DNA of 64,000 nucleotides from Paenibacillus ihbetae (GCF_002741055.1 NZ_CP016809.1:6529820-6593819), one strand, 5' to 3'. Positions 9,108-18,261 are shown, counted from the stretch's first letter. A program made the numbers and translations. The notes: generated by a model not told the origin, from the letters alone.

Positions 9108-10204
9108 GCATCTTCAAACATACGATTAAACGATTATTCCGGAATAAGCTTCAGCTTATCTTCATTATTCTATTCCCGCTTGCTTACATGTCGCTTGGGT
9201 TAATAGACGATCAGCAGCCGCTTAAAGCGGCGGTCATCGATCATGATCAAACGGAATTAACGAAGATGCTTATACATGAATTAGAGACAAAGGTTGAGAT
9301 GAAGACCGTCAAAGAGAAGGATATCGAACGAGAACTAAAGGACTTGAAGGTTGATTACGTCTTAGTGATTGATCATGGATTTACAGAAAGACTCATCCAT
9401 GAGGGGGAGAGCAGTGGACTGAGTGAATACTCCGTAAAGGAATCGAATGTATCGCAGCCGCTAAGCATCTATCTGAGGGAGTGGGGTGTTCAGGTTAGGG
9501 CGATTGCTGCCAACACAGGTCATCAGCCCGATGCCTTCTATACTTCATACAAGCAATACGAGGAACGGAGTCCACTCAAACTGGATAGCCGTCCTATGGA
9601 AAATCAGCAGGAAGAGAAGTCACGCAAAGTGCTCGGTTTTCTTGTCATTCCTATTCTGTATACTTCACTGATTGCAGGCCTGCAGATCATATCCAACCGA
9701 AATAATCATACGTTATACCGGACACTAGCTGCGCCTGTCCGCATTCGCAGCTATATGCTCCAAATGGTCGGCAGCTTTTTATTCGTCGCGGTTATTCAAC
9801 TCACCTTTGCCATGCTTATATTGAAATGGGGCTACCGAGTTCCTATGAATCATTCGGAATGGGGGATATATGCACTCCTCTTAATGTTTTCAGTGGCTGC
9901 TGTCTCCTTTGGAGTGGCTGTCAGTTCCATCTCGAAATCGATCCTTCAAGCCTGCCTGATTGGCATCTGCCTTATTGAGCCGATATCCATGCTGGGCGGG
10001 GCATACGGCCCACTTGACTGGGCGCCTGACATCGTCCGAACAATAAGCCAATTTACCCCGGTGTATTGGGTGATGGATGGTATCGATCAACTTTTACACG
10101 GCCAGACCCTTCTTGGTCTTGGTAGGCAGGTGGTCATGATCATTCTGTTCGCGATTATTTTCTTCCTAACCGGGACCATAAGAAAAACAGATATCGCCAA
10201 GTAG
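9104..10204 (+). CDS. ABC-2 type permease (LnrN-like)
   Basis: 366 residues, same topology as the preceding permease but divergent in sequence: N-terminal helix, a charged extracytoplasmic loop, then six helices beginning at FLVIPILYTSLIAGLQI. The TTG start at 9104 overlaps the preceding stop and has GGAGGAGG at 9091-9098. The two permeases presumably form a heterodimer with the ATPase dimer. Confidence 0.88.
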   Translation: MSIFKHTIKRLFRNKLQLIFIILFPLAYMSLGLIDDQQPLKAAVIDHDQTELTKMLIHELETKVEMKTVKEKDIERELKDLKVDYVLVIDHGFTERLIHEGESSGLSEYSVKESNVSQPLSIYLREWGVQVRAIAANTGHQPDAFYTSYKQYEERSPLKLDSRPMENQQEEKSRKVLGFLVIPILYTSLIAGLQIISNRNNHTLYRTLAAPVRIRSYMLQMVGSFLFVAVIQLTFAMLILKWGYRVPMNHSEWGIYALLLMFSVAAVSFGVAVSSISKSILQACLIGICLIEPISMLGGAYGPLDWAPDIVRTISQFTPVYWVMDGIDQLLHGQTLLGLGRQVVMIILFAIIFFLTGTIRKTDIAK

Positions 10205-10249
10205 GATCATTTGGTATACTGTGTCCAAAAGTGATTGGAAAGGTCTGAC

Positions 10250-11350
10250 ATGAACTATATTGTGAAAACCGTCATTTTCGGATTTCTCATCATTGAGTTG
10301 ATCTTGGCGGGAAATATTCCTTATGAGCAGCTCTTGATTGTTATGATGGCAATTGTCCTGCAGCTAATAAAGGAACGATATTTCGATTCCGTATGGTTGA
10401 CCGTCGCAATGCTCTTGCTTACTTGTGCAGGCGTTGCGATGGATTCTCATTTCTCAATATGGTTTGCCATCGTATTCTATGACTTTATGCTAAAAAAAGG
10501 ATGGTTCTGGCCATCGCTCCTTCTAGTATGCGTTGTAATTTTTCTAACCTATGTTCCGCAATTTTATTGGCTTGTCGTATTCATTTTCCTTTCCGGTATG
10601 CTGGCTTATCAGATCCGGAAGAAGAGGGAAGAAGCAAGCCACTTTACTTTGACGATTGACAATGAGCGGAGATTGCGTTATGAGTTGGAGCAAGCAAAGG
10701 CCCAGCTTTTGCTTGCCTCTAAAGAAATTGCCGGGATCACCGAGGTGAAGGAGCGCAACCGGATCGCACGCGAAATCCATGATAGTGTCGGCCATAATCT
10801 GGCGGGTATTTTTATTCAACTGCAGGCTGCCCAAAAAATTCATGTCAAAGATGAAAACAAGGCGATGAGCATTGTCAAAACGTCTATCGATGGTCTAGCA
10901 AATACGATTGAACTGCTCAGGGATACGGTTCATAATATCAAGCCGCGGGAAAGCCTCGGTGCAGATTACTTTCAAGGAATTATTGAAAACTATCAATTTT
11001 GTCCCGTGGAATTGCAAATGAGCGGAGATTTCAATAGTGTGCCATCTGCGCACTTGGAGCTTCTAAGTGCAACGATCAAGGAAGCATTGACCAATACGGC
11101 ACGATATTCCCAAGCAACGATGGTAGAAATCAAAATTGATGTGAATCCGGTCTATACCCGATTGTCCGTTAAGGATAACGGAATCGGCAGTGCAAACATT
11201 AAGGAAGGCTTAGGGCTAAGCGGGATGAAGGAACGTACCCGCAATTTGGGTGGAAGTTTTAGTTTTCACTCGCAGGACGGATTTATGATCGTTTGTGTCA
11301 TACCAAGACAGAAGGGAGGAGAAATGTTTGAAGGTACTTATCGTGGATGA
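10250..11350 (+). CDS. NarL-type sensor histidine kinase
   Basis: About 366 residues. The N-terminal 130 or so are four to five membrane helices with almost no extracytoplasmic domain, typical of intramembrane-sensing kinases. A coiled-coil linker follows, then the HisKA_3 phosphoacceptor RNRIAREIHDSVGHNL, the N-box region IKEALTNTARYS and the G-box DNGIGS / GLGLSGMKER. ATG 10250 is chosen because GGAAAGG is placed six bases upstream. It likely senses the compound or membrane stress that the ABC exporter relieves. Confidence 0.9.
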   Translation: MNYIVKTVIFGFLIIELILAGNIPYEQLLIVMMAIVLQLIKERYFDSVWLTVAMLLLTCAGVAMDSHFSIWFAIVFYDFMLKKGWFWPSLLLVCVVIFLTYVPQFYWLVVFIFLSGMLAYQIRKKREEASHFTLTIDNERRLRYELEQAKAQLLLASKEIAGITEVKERNRIAREIHDSVGHNLAGIFIQLQAAQKIHVKDENKAMSIVKTSIDGLANTIELLRDTVHNIKPRESLGADYFQGIIENYQFCPVELQMSGDFNSVPSAHLELLSATIKEALTNTARYSQATMVEIKIDVNPVYTRLSVKDNGIGSANIKEGLGLSGMKERTRNLGGSFSFHSQDGFMIVCVIPRQKGGEMFEGTYRG

Positions 11351-11948
11351 CGATGCGTTAATTCGGGACGGACTCAAGATTTTGATTGAAATAGAAGACG
11401 ATTTCGAAGTAATCGGTACGGCGGCCAACGGGCAGGAAGCTTTTGAGATGTGTCAACTTAAGAGTCCGGATTTGGTGCTGATGGATATACGCATGCCTGT
11501 TATGGATGGCGTTCAGGGTACCCGACTGATCAAACGTCATTTTCAAAATATGAAGGTTGTTCTTTTGACGACGTTTAAGGATGAGGAATACATTAAAGAA
11601 GCTGTAAAATCCGGCGCGGAAGGGTACATACTGAAGAATCAGTCCTCTGAGAGCATAATCGAAAGCCTCCGTGCAGTAGAGAAAGGAAATACCGTTTTTG
11701 AGAAAGAAGTAGCCCAAGCCTTATCCAACTTACTAAAAGAGGATAAGAAGCCTGTATCAACTTTAGGATTGAATCCCCGCGAACTAGAAGTATTGGCGCT
11801 TGTTTCCAGCGGACATTCAAATAAGGAGATTGCCGAGCTCTTATTCTTGAGTGAAGGTACCGTGCGGAATTATGTGACCACACTGCTTGAAAAACTACAT
11901 TTTCGTGATCGAACACAGCTTGCTATATTTTATCTTAAGCATCAATAA
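11328..11948 (+). CDS. LuxR/NarL-type response regulator
   Basis: About 206 residues. Receiver domain with acidic pocket VDDD, phosphoacceptor Asp in VLMDIRMP, Thr in VLLTTF and Lys in YILKN; then a C-terminal HTH with LNPRELEVLALVSSGHSNKEIA and LSEGTVRNYVTTLLEKL. TTG 11328 is chosen because AAGGGAGGAG is about eight bases upstream and the protein then begins with KVLIVDDD. It overlaps the kinase gene by 23 bases. It probably activates the ABC operon, perhaps through the palindrome at 6935. Confidence 0.9.
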   Translation: MKVLIVDDDALIRDGLKILIEIEDDFEVIGTAANGQEAFEMCQLKSPDLVLMDIRMPVMDGVQGTRLIKRHFQNMKVVLLTTFKDEEYIKEAVKSGAEGYILKNQSSESIIESLRAVEKGNTVFEKEVAQALSNLLKEDKKPVSTLGLNPRELEVLALVSSGHSNKEIAELLFLSEGTVRNYVTTLLEKLHFRDRTQLAIFYLKHQ

Positions 11949-11986
11949 ATGGATAATTAATCTTAATAGAGGAGGATATGGAATCG

Positions 11987-12385
11987 ATGAAAAAGGTACA
12001 CGAGCGCAGCCTGCAAGCATTTGATGCTTTTCGCCTGGCAATTGAGGAGGGGGATACGGAGCCGTTTGAAGCACTGGTGACCTCTGACTTTGCTTTTATT
12101 GTTCCGATCCCGTTTGAGGATTGGCAGGGGGAACAGAGAGGAACCGGGCGGTTTCGGCAATTGATCGAGCTGGAACGGGCCAGCATGAGTGCCAAGTTAA
12201 CGCCGGTTAGCTGCATGGAGCAGGAGGATGCCGGGATCGTCATTTTTAAGGCGGAAGGGGTTTTTAACGGGAGGCCGTACGCCAATGAGCTGGTGATCGT
12301 GTTCCGGTACGAGCAGGAACGGATCCGCTCCTTCCGCGAGTATGTTGGCGTTACTTCCCATCTTCTTGCGATTGCGAAGGCGTAA
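11987..12385 (+). CDS. SnoaL-like (NTF2 fold) small protein
   Basis: About 132 residues with the nuclear transport factor 2-like pattern: an N-terminal helix with AIEEGDTEPFEALVTSDFAF, a middle FRQLIELERASM and strands ending VVFRYEQERIRSFREYVG. ATG 11987 is preferred over ATG 11978 because GAGGAGG at 11969-11975 is too close to the first. It lies 38 bases after the response regulator and may be the last gene of that transcript. Substrate unknown. Confidence 0.75.
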   Translation: MKKVHERSLQAFDAFRLAIEEGDTEPFEALVTSDFAFIVPIPFEDWQGEQRGTGRFRQLIELERASMSAKLTPVSCMEQEDAGIVIFKAEGVFNGRPYANELVIVFRYEQERIRSFREYVGVTSHLLAIAKA

Positions 12386-12389
12386 GGCA

Positions 12390-12443
12390 TGGAAAGCGGT
12401 TAAAACCGCGAGCCGAAGGGCTCTAGGTTTTGACCGCTTTCCA
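12390..12443. terminator. long hairpin after SnoaL-like gene
   Basis: TGGAAAGCGGTTAAAACC pairs with GGTTTTGACCGCTTTCCA around a short loop that itself contains AGCC/GGCT. The stem is about 18 bp with one mismatch. No T-run follows on the plus strand, so it may act as a 3' stabilising structure or a weak terminator. Confidence 0.55.
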
Positions 12444-12590
12444 CATTGTTGCCTGAACGCTATGGTACTCGGCGTTTTGAGGGAATGAGGATGATCATCC
12501 ATTTGGAGGGTCTTCGAAAAATCGGCTGTCCGAGAAGCCCAAGTGATAGGCCATATCCGTCAGTTTCACATCCCTATGATTTTAAAATAA

Positions 12591-12620
12591 CGTCAACCGC
12601 CCATAACGGGCTGATTGACG
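12591..12620 (-). terminator. terminator after second CorC-type gene
   Basis: On the minus strand CGTCAATCAGCCCG / CGGGCGGTTGACG-type stem with loop TTAT, followed by TTATTTTAAAA. It lies 33 bases after the minus-strand stop. Confidence 0.75.
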
Positions 12621-12653
12621 TTTAATATTGTTCATTACGCAGTAAGACTGGAA

Positions 12654-13721
12654 TCAGCCCTGAAGAGCTGGCAGGCTGCGGCCTACCGATTCGTCACGAA
12701 TGTCGCCGACGATTTCTTCCAAAATATCCTCCATCGTCACAAGTCCGACGATTTGGCCAGAAGCATCGGTCACGGCTGCCATATGAACCCGCGTCTGCTG
12801 CATTTTGAGCAGGACGTCCCGAATGGAGGCCGTGTCCGCGAAACGCGGCATGTCGTGGATGAAATGCTTCACGTCGGATTCCTTGCCGGCTGCAATGCTA
12901 GTCAGCATTTCCTTGGTATTGATGAATCCGACAAAGTGAGCCATCGAATGTTCATCCACGACCGGATAGCGGGTAAAATCATAGTTATCCAGCAACTGGA
13001 TCAGCTCGTTCAGCGGCATTCCCTTACGAACGGTCACGATCTGGTCGCGGGGGATCATAATTTCCCGCAGCAATCGCTCGTCGAAGGCAAAGATATTGTT
13101 TAAATAGGCCCGTTCCGTCTGATTGATTTCGCCGCTTTCGTAGCTTTGATCCACGATCCATTTCAGTTCTTCCTCGGAGTGAACCGATTCATGTCCAGCC
13201 GGCTTGACGCCAACCATGCGAAGGAGCAAGCGGGCCGCGCCGTTAAGAGCGTGAATAAACGGATTCATGACCTTTCCGAACCAATACAGAGGTCCGGCCA
13301 GCAAGAGTGTCATTTTCTCCGCAAATTGGATGGCTAGCGTTTTTGGAGCCAGCTCGCCGATGACAACATGCAAAAACGTAATGATAGACAGGGCAATGAT
13401 ATAGGATAGTGCCGTTGCAACCGCCGCTGGCACATCGAATCGCTCGAAGAGGGGATGCAGCATGCGCTCCACGGTCGGTTCGCCTAGAGCACCAAGCACC
13501 AGGGCTGTGATCGTAATGCCAAGCTGGCAGGCAGACAAATAATAATCCAGGTCGCCCGCGACTTTCTTCGCAACCGTCGCTTTTTTGTTCCCTTCGGCAA
13601 TCAGTTGATCCATTCTGGACATCCGCACTTTTAGAATGGCGAACTCGGCACCGACAAAGAATGCGGTCAGTGCGATGAACACGGCTACCAGAAACAGGTT
13701 TAATGCAATTATACCGTCCAA
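12654..13721 (-). CDS. CorC/CNNM-type transporter, short paralogue
   Basis: 355 residues. DUF21/CNNM membrane domain with AFFVGAEFAILKVRMSRMDQL at the N-terminus and [20 protein letters not shown], then paired CBS domains ([47 protein letters not shown]). It stops just after the second CBS domain, so it lacks the C-terminal CorC_HlyC domain that its neighbour keeps. Start TTG 13721, by alignment with the neighbour. The family exports or regulates Mg2+ or related ions. About 60% of positions look identical to the upstream paralogue, implying tandem duplication. Confidence 0.88.
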   Translation of the reverse strand: MDGIIALNLFLVAVFIALTAFFVGAEFAILKVRMSRMDQLIAEGNKKATVAKKVAGDLDYYLSACQLGITITALVLGALGEPTVERMLHPLFERFDVPAAVATALSYIIALSIITFLHVVIGELAPKTLAIQFAEKMTLLLAGPLYWFGKVMNPFIHALNGAARLLLRMVGVKPAGHESVHSEEELKWIVDQSYESGEINQTERAYLNNIFAFDERLLREIMIPRDQIVTVRKGMPLNELIQLLDNYDFTRYPVVDEHSMAHFVGFINTKEMLTSIAAGKESDVKHFIHDMPRFADTASIRDVLLKMQQTRVHMAAVTDASGQIVGLVTMEDILEEIVGDIRDESVGRSLPALQG

Positions 13722-13726
13722 TAATT

Positions 13727-13751
13727 TCCCTCAGGCGAGGGATTCACCTCC
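13727..13751 (-). promoter_or_regulatory. hairpin between Shine-Dalgarno and start
   Basis: Reading the minus strand: GGAGG (13751-13747), TGAA, hairpin TCCCTC-GCCT-GAGGGA (13742-13727), five bases, TTG start. Leaving out the hairpin, the ribosome site is nine bases from the start. The same geometry precedes the paralogue at 15096. Confidence 0.7.
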
Positions 13752-13785
13752 ACAGGTAGATTGATTATAGCGATTGCTCGTTGGT

Positions 13786-15096
13786 TCAGATGGTAGGTTC
13801 CATTTGTTTTAACCGGACTTGCTTGATTTGCAGCTGGTCCGTTTCGGCGACGGTCCATACATAGCCGCCGAACTCGATTTCATCCCCGTTCTGCACTGTC
13901 GTGCCGCGTTGATACTGAATCCAGCCCGCGATCGTGTCCATGCCGCCGGTATCCTGGAAGATCATCCCGAATTGCCGCTCCAGGTCCTCCAGCAGGACGC
14001 GGCCGTTGATCAGGTATTGATCACCAACGATCTTTCGGATGTCAGCCACCTCATCGGCATCGAACTCGTCTCGGATTTCCCCGACGATTTCCTCCAATAT
14101 GTCTTCCATCGTCAAAATACCGGCCGTGCCTCCGTACTCGTCGATAACAAGCGCCATATGCACCTGCTCTTGCTGCATCTTCAGCATAGCTTCCTTGATT
14201 GGGGTCGCCTCAAAGATATAGGGGATGGTGCGTACGAATTCCTCAAGATTGCGATGGCGTCCGCAAACGATATGCGGGAGCATTTTCTTCACGTTGACGA
14301 CGCCGATGATGCGGTCCTTGCTGCCTTCCTCGATGACGGGGTAACGAGTGTAATTATTCTCGTCCAGGATGGAGACGATTTCTTCATACTTCATATCCTT
14401 GTCTAGCGTCACAAGTTCGGTTCTCGGCACCATGATATCTTTTGCGACTCGTTCGTCGAATGCGAATACGTTCTCCATGTAGGCCAACTTCGTCTGATTG
14501 ATTTCGCCGCCTTCATAGCTCTGGGTCATGATGATGCGAAGCTCCTCCTCGGAATAATGCTCCTCATGCCCCGCCGGCTTAATGCCGAATCGTCGCAGAA
14601 GGACGCGTGAAGCTCCGTTCAACGCCCAGATGAAAGGGTACATGATCTTGCCGAACCAATATAGCGGGGCGGAGAGAAGAAGGGTCATCTTCTCAGCAAA
14701 TTGGATCGCCAGCGTCTTCGGCGCCATCTCGCCTACGACGACATGAAGGAATGTCACGAGGATGAATGCGATCGCATAGGATGCAACCGATGCTGCGGCG
14801 TCCGAAACGTTGAGAAGGTCGAATATCGGGTACAGCAGCCGCTCAACGGCAGGCTTGCCAATGGCCCCGAGCCCCAGGGCGGTAACGGTTATGCCCAGCT
14901 GACATGCGGACAGATAGTAGTCCAGGTCGCTCGCGACCTTTTTGGCGGTGACCGCTTTCCGGTTGCCTTCAGCTATCAATTGATCAATTCGCGACATCCG
15001 GATCTTCACGACGGCAAATTCCGATGCGACGAAAAATGCGGTCAATCCGATCAAGACAACGAGTATGATTAAATTTGTAACGGTAATAATGTCCAA
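13786..15096 (-). CDS. CorC/CNNM-type transporter, full length
   Basis: 436 residues: CNNM/DUF21 membrane domain (about 1-195, with [21 protein letters not shown] and [20 protein letters not shown]), two CBS domains (about 215-340, with [48 protein letters not shown]) and the C-terminal CorC_HlyC transporter-associated domain ([14 protein letters not shown], then [10 protein letters not shown]). Start TTG 15096. It precedes the short paralogue by 64 bases, so they may be cotranscribed although each has its own leader hairpin. Likely role is divalent cation efflux or homeostasis. Confidence 0.92.
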   Translation of the reverse strand: MDIITVTNLIILVVLIGLTAFFVASEFAVVKIRMSRIDQLIAEGNRKAVTAKKVASDLDYYLSACQLGITVTALGLGAIGKPAVERLLYPIFDLLNVSDAAASVASYAIAFILVTFLHVVVGEMAPKTLAIQFAEKMTLLLSAPLYWFGKIMYPFIWALNGASRVLLRRFGIKPAGHEEHYSEEELRIIMTQSYEGGEINQTKLAYMENVFAFDERVAKDIMVPRTELVTLDKDMKYEEIVSILDENNYTRYPVIEEGSKDRIIGVVNVKKMLPHIVCGRHRNLEEFVRTIPYIFEATPIKEAMLKMQQEQVHMALVIDEYGGTAGILTMEDILEEIVGEIRDEFDADEVADIRKIVGDQYLINGRVLLEDLERQFGMIFQDTGGMDTIAGWIQYQRGTTVQNGDEIEFGGYVWTVAETDQLQIKQVRLKQMEPTI

Positions 15097-15101
15097 TTAA
15101 T

Positions 15102-15127
15102 TCCCTCAAATTTGAGGGATTCACCTC
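15102..15127 (-). promoter_or_regulatory. hairpin between Shine-Dalgarno and start
   Basis: On the minus strand GGAGG (15127-15123), TGAA, then the perfect 18-base palindrome TCCCTCAAATTTGAGGGA (15119-15102), five bases, TTG. The residual spacing without the hairpin is again nine bases. The stem TCCCTC/GAGGGA is the same as at 13727 while the loop differs. Confidence 0.7.
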
Positions 15128-15166
15128 CAGATTGAAATACGGCTATTCGGATACGCACGATTCAAT

Positions 15167-15340
15167 GCTGGTTCGGCTCCATTGCAAGCCACGAAAGGAG
15201 GTAGCTTGAAAAAGTCCCAACCACTCAAGCTGCTTGGCCGAACCGAGCAAAAAGCTTGTCGGCAGTCGCTTCTGAAACCGTTTTAGTTCAGGAGCTTGAT
15301 CCATTTGCAATAACGCCTTCCCAATGTACTACCTCCTTCC
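15167..15340 (-). ncRNA. candidate structured leader of CorC-type gene
   Basis: Minus strand 5' to 3': AAGGAGGTAG (about 15338-15329) is complementary to CTACCTCCTT (about 15203-15194); TCGGTTCGGC (about 15245-15236) is complementary to GCCGAACC (about 15177-15170). The two pairings cross, so they are either alternative folds or a pseudoknot. No match to M-box or yybP-ykoY consensus was recognised. A 55-codon open frame with only an ATT start overlaps it, so a coding explanation is not excluded. Confidence 0.3.
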
Positions 15341-15676
15341 TGTTTGTAATTATGATGGTTGGCTACAAAGCATAATTTGCTGCATTCGTAACCATACAGT
15401 ATTACGTTATAGTCTGCAGTTGGTTTCATGAATTGTTCCTACACAATGCCCCGCTTGGCTTTTCCGACGCATCAATACCCATTCCTAACTCTTTGAACCA
15501 GGAATCAGCTTTGGCTGAAAAGTGATTTTGAGAAGTTTACCAACGAATGAATCCTGTCTCTATCTCTTTAACAAGCAATAACCTTCAAAGATAAGGGCTG
15601 ATTTAACTAATTTCTTTCCTTTTCATAATTTAACAAGAATGTTACAGTCAACAAGAACGAGCATTCCGATTTAGAG
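15341..15676. other. intergenic, nothing recognised
   Basis: No gene-like frame, convincing terminator or repeat module seen. The end carries weak promoter-like A/T-rich sequence before the broken APH gene. Confidence 0.5.
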
Positions 15677-16102
15677 ATGAAAAGTGTAGGGGATATCTTT
15701 ATTGCCGAAGTAATAAAGCGATATGACATTAATAGAGACAATATTCGTTCAATGGGCGGTTATGAAAGCTTTGTTTATGAATACCATAAAAACAATGCAT
15801 TTTTCATATTGAAAATCTCACATACAATTAGAAGATCAATAAATAATATACGGGGGGAAATTGAATTTTTAAATTTTTTGTCGAAAAAAGGACTGGCAGT
15901 TTCAAATGCATTTCCATCGACCAGAGGTAATATGGTTGAAGAAATTGCTGCAGAAAATGGTTCGTTCCTAGCCATTTCATACGAAATGGCTCTTGGAAAA
16001 GAAGTGTCGGATGAAGATTGGAATGAATCGCTTTACGAAAAATGGGGCGAATGTTACTCGGGTTCGTTCCTTTACAAAGTCCGCGTTTTGCTTCTTTTTT
16101 AA
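15677..16102 (+). pseudogene. aminoglycoside phosphotransferase family, N-terminal fragment
   Basis: 141 residues that match the N-lobe of APH-type kinases: SMGGYESFVYEY (nucleotide loop), FILKIS (Lys), a helix with EIEFLNFLSKKGL and the hinge AISYEMALGKEV. It ends just after EDWNESLYEKWGE, where homologues continue for about 170 residues including the catalytic HGD and Mg-binding Asp. Both are missing, so the gene is a truncated remnant and cannot be an active kinase. Confidence 0.8.
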
Positions 16103-16195
16103 TATGAAAGGGTTGAGGAACTATTTGAATGAGCAAACTATGTTATGCTGGATACATCAAAGTGCGTTCATTACAAGAAAGGGGTTTAGTATGCC

Positions 16196-16468
16196 ATGTG
16201 CCGAAATATCAAGACCTTATTTAATTTCGACCCGCCTGCGACGGATGAAGAAATTCAGGCTGCAGCGCTGCAATTCGTAAGGAAGCTCTCGGGCTTTAAC
16301 CGTCCTTCCAAAGCGAACGAAGCAGCATTTAACCAAGGGGTGCAAGAGATTACCATCGTTGCAAGGCAGCTGCTGGATTCTTTGGTGACTCAAGCTGAAC
16401 CCCGCAATCGAGAGGTTGAGATCGCTCGGGCCCGGGCACGAGCCGCTAAGCGATTCGGGGAATCTTGA
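16196..16468 (+). CDS. DUF2277 family protein
   Basis: 90 residues. The N-terminus MCRNIKTLFNFDPPATDEEI, followed by AALQFVRKLSGFNRPSKANE and a helical C-terminus, is the hallmark of DUF2277, a small conserved family of unknown function with a conserved early Cys. ATG 16196 has AAAGGGG about ten bases upstream. It is followed after 36 bases by a copy of the dispersed terminator repeat. Confidence 0.9.
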   Translation: MCRNIKTLFNFDPPATDEEIQAAALQFVRKLSGFNRPSKANEAAFNQGVQEITIVARQLLDSLVTQAEPRNREVEIARARARAAKRFGES

Positions 16469-16504
16469 GCGAAAATAGACGGAATCTCATTGGAGATTCT
16501 TCGT

Positions 16505-16739
16505 GTCGGGAACAAGATCATGGTCCCATTGAAAGTCGCTAATTTAGCGGCTTTTTTTGTTTTATCGGTACAAGTTCTTGTCCCGATTGCCGTAATGAAT
16601 AAGAACATTACCCGATTGCCGATTAGATATGCATAAACTACATTTCACTTCTCTAGATCATTAAGCTGAAAGGCAGGATTACTCAATAAAATCATAGAAT
16701 ACCTAATATGGGATTTGATGTTAGGAAGATAAATCCCCT
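16505..16739 (+). repeat. dispersed repeat, near-complete copy
   Basis: Order of modules: GGGAACAAGATCATGGTCCC; hairpin AAAGTCGCTAATTTAGCGGCTTTTTTT (16531-16557 region); TTTTATCGGTACAAGTTCTTGTCCC; GATTGCCGATTAGATA; TCATTAAGCTGAAAGGCAGGATT; ATCATAGAATACCTAATATGGGATTTGAT. The hairpin plus seven T's is a good intrinsic terminator for the DUF2277 gene. The last module recurs at 61040. Confidence 0.85.
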
Positions 16740-16760
16740 ATAGAGAGGAGAGTTGCAACA

Positions 16761-18206
16761 ATGAGGCGGCGATTATATTTAGCATGGATAACCGTTATAT
16801 TGATATTACTTACTGCTTGTTCTAGTCAACCAAATGATCTAACGAATAAACTAGAAAAATATGCTGTACCCGTTAAGCAATTGACGATACCCGATGGTGT
16901 CCAGATTATTGGTTTAGGCGAAGCGACCCATAACAATGCTGAATTTCAGTCTGTGCGGCTTGATGTATTTAAGGTGCTTGTCGAAAAGTATGGAGTTCGC
17001 ACATTGGTATTGGAGGAGGAATTTGCGGGTTCTGAATTAATGAATCGATATCTTTCTGGCGAGGACATAGAGTTGAAAGATGTGTGGGAAGACTGGATTC
17101 CGATGTACCACACACAAGAGATGGCTGCGTTATTCCATTGGATGCGCGAATATAATCGATCCGCATCTAGTGAAGAACAGTTGCAATATTGGGGCATGGA
17201 TGTTCAGCGACCAAACCTAATACAACCCATACTTGACAAGTATTTAAAAGATGTGGATTGTGATCTTTACAGAGAGTTCAGCAGCATTAATGTAAGTGTT
17301 GATGACCTTATGGGATTATTTTATCTCTTAGTCGGTGATGAATTAGATTCTGATAGAGATAGAGCATTAACTGCAAGTATGTATAAACGGATACAACATC
17401 AATGGAGTCCACTGTTACAGAAGGATGTTCGTCTTATTGAACAATTGATACACAAAATGAATATGAAAGCTGATCATCTTATATCCAAGTCCAGCAAGCA
17501 ATTGTACGAGATCGCGATGCAGAATATGCTGTCTATATATGCCTACTATTCGTCGATAAATGATTCTTTAATACGAGATTATAGTAAAGGTTATGGTTTC
17601 TTACACTTTATTTCACATTCGCAGAATCGCGATACAGCCATGAAGGAAAAAGTGGATTGGATTATAAATCAAGCAAACGGGCCGATACTAATCGCAGGGC
17701 ATAATGGACATATCGCTAAAAAGATTAAAGCGTCAGGAGACTATTTTGTTAAAATTGCAGAAGATAAAGGGATTAGTGTAGATAACGAAATGCTAGAAAT
17801 TACATATATCGGAGAACAATTAAAGAAAAGTTATGGTGAGGCATATTATACAATTGGAACATCCTTTAATGAGGGGGTATTAGCAGCAGACTCAATGATA
17901 CGATCGGATAAGAATCCGCCTTCATTAACCGTTCGTATCGACAACATATTACTGAATTCATTCATGAAGTTGCCAGAGGATGCTTATTTCTTGGACTTTG
18001 ATCGTGCAAAGCAAGATAAGCAATTAAAGCGAATACTCACGAAAGAGATGTTGAAGATGCCTCATATCGGAAGCCTTAATGGTGTTGATTTGAATGATCC
18101 TAATTCTCGCAACTCGGACGATTATCAATTTGAAATGAATTTAGATGAAGCATATGATGCTTTGATTAATTTTAGACATGCCAACCTGTTTACACCTTAT
18201 AGATGA
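16761..18206 (+). CDS. erythromycin esterase family lipoprotein
   Basis: 481 residues with a lipoprotein signal (RRRLYLAWITVILILLTAC, lipobox LTAC, acylated Cys about 20). Conserved motifs of the erythromycin esterase/EreA-like family are visible: IIGLGEATHNNAEF with the catalytic-type Glu and His, LVLEEEFAGSELMNRYL, WMREYN, YWGMDVQ and ILIAGHNGHIAKK. Family members hydrolyse macrolide lactones or have unknown carbohydrate-related roles; macrolide resistance is not established here. ATG 16761 follows GAGAGGAGAG. Anchoring would place it on the outer face of the membrane. Confidence 0.88.
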   Translation: MRRRLYLAWITVILILLTACSSQPNDLTNKLEKYAVPVKQLTIPDGVQIIGLGEATHNNAEFQSVRLDVFKVLVEKYGVRTLVLEEEFAGSELMNRYLSGEDIELKDVWEDWIPMYHTQEMAALFHWMREYNRSASSEEQLQYWGMDVQRPNLIQPILDKYLKDVDCDLYREFSSINVSVDDLMGLFYLLVGDELDSDRDRALTASMYKRIQHQWSPLLQKDVRLIEQLIHKMNMKADHLISKSSKQLYEIAMQNMLSIYAYYSSINDSLIRDYSKGYGFLHFISHSQNRDTAMKEKVDWIINQANGPILIAGHNGHIAKKIKASGDYFVKIAEDKGISVDNEMLEITYIGEQLKKSYGEAYYTIGTSFNEGVLAADSMIRSDKNPPSLTVRIDNILLNSFMKLPEDAYFLDFDRAKQDKQLKRILTKEMLKMPHIGSLNGVDLNDPNSRNSDDYQFEMNLDEAYDALINFRHANLFTPYR

Positions 18207-18261
18207 TACCGGGAAACTAACGGGAAACGATAATTAAATAAAGAAAAGAAGGCAGCTGACA

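Noticed and set aside
15170..15335. 55-codon minus-strand open frame upstream of the CorC-type gene
   Set aside because: Its only well-placed start is ATT and no family is recognised; complementary segments suggest RNA structure instead. It was left as an alternative explanation.
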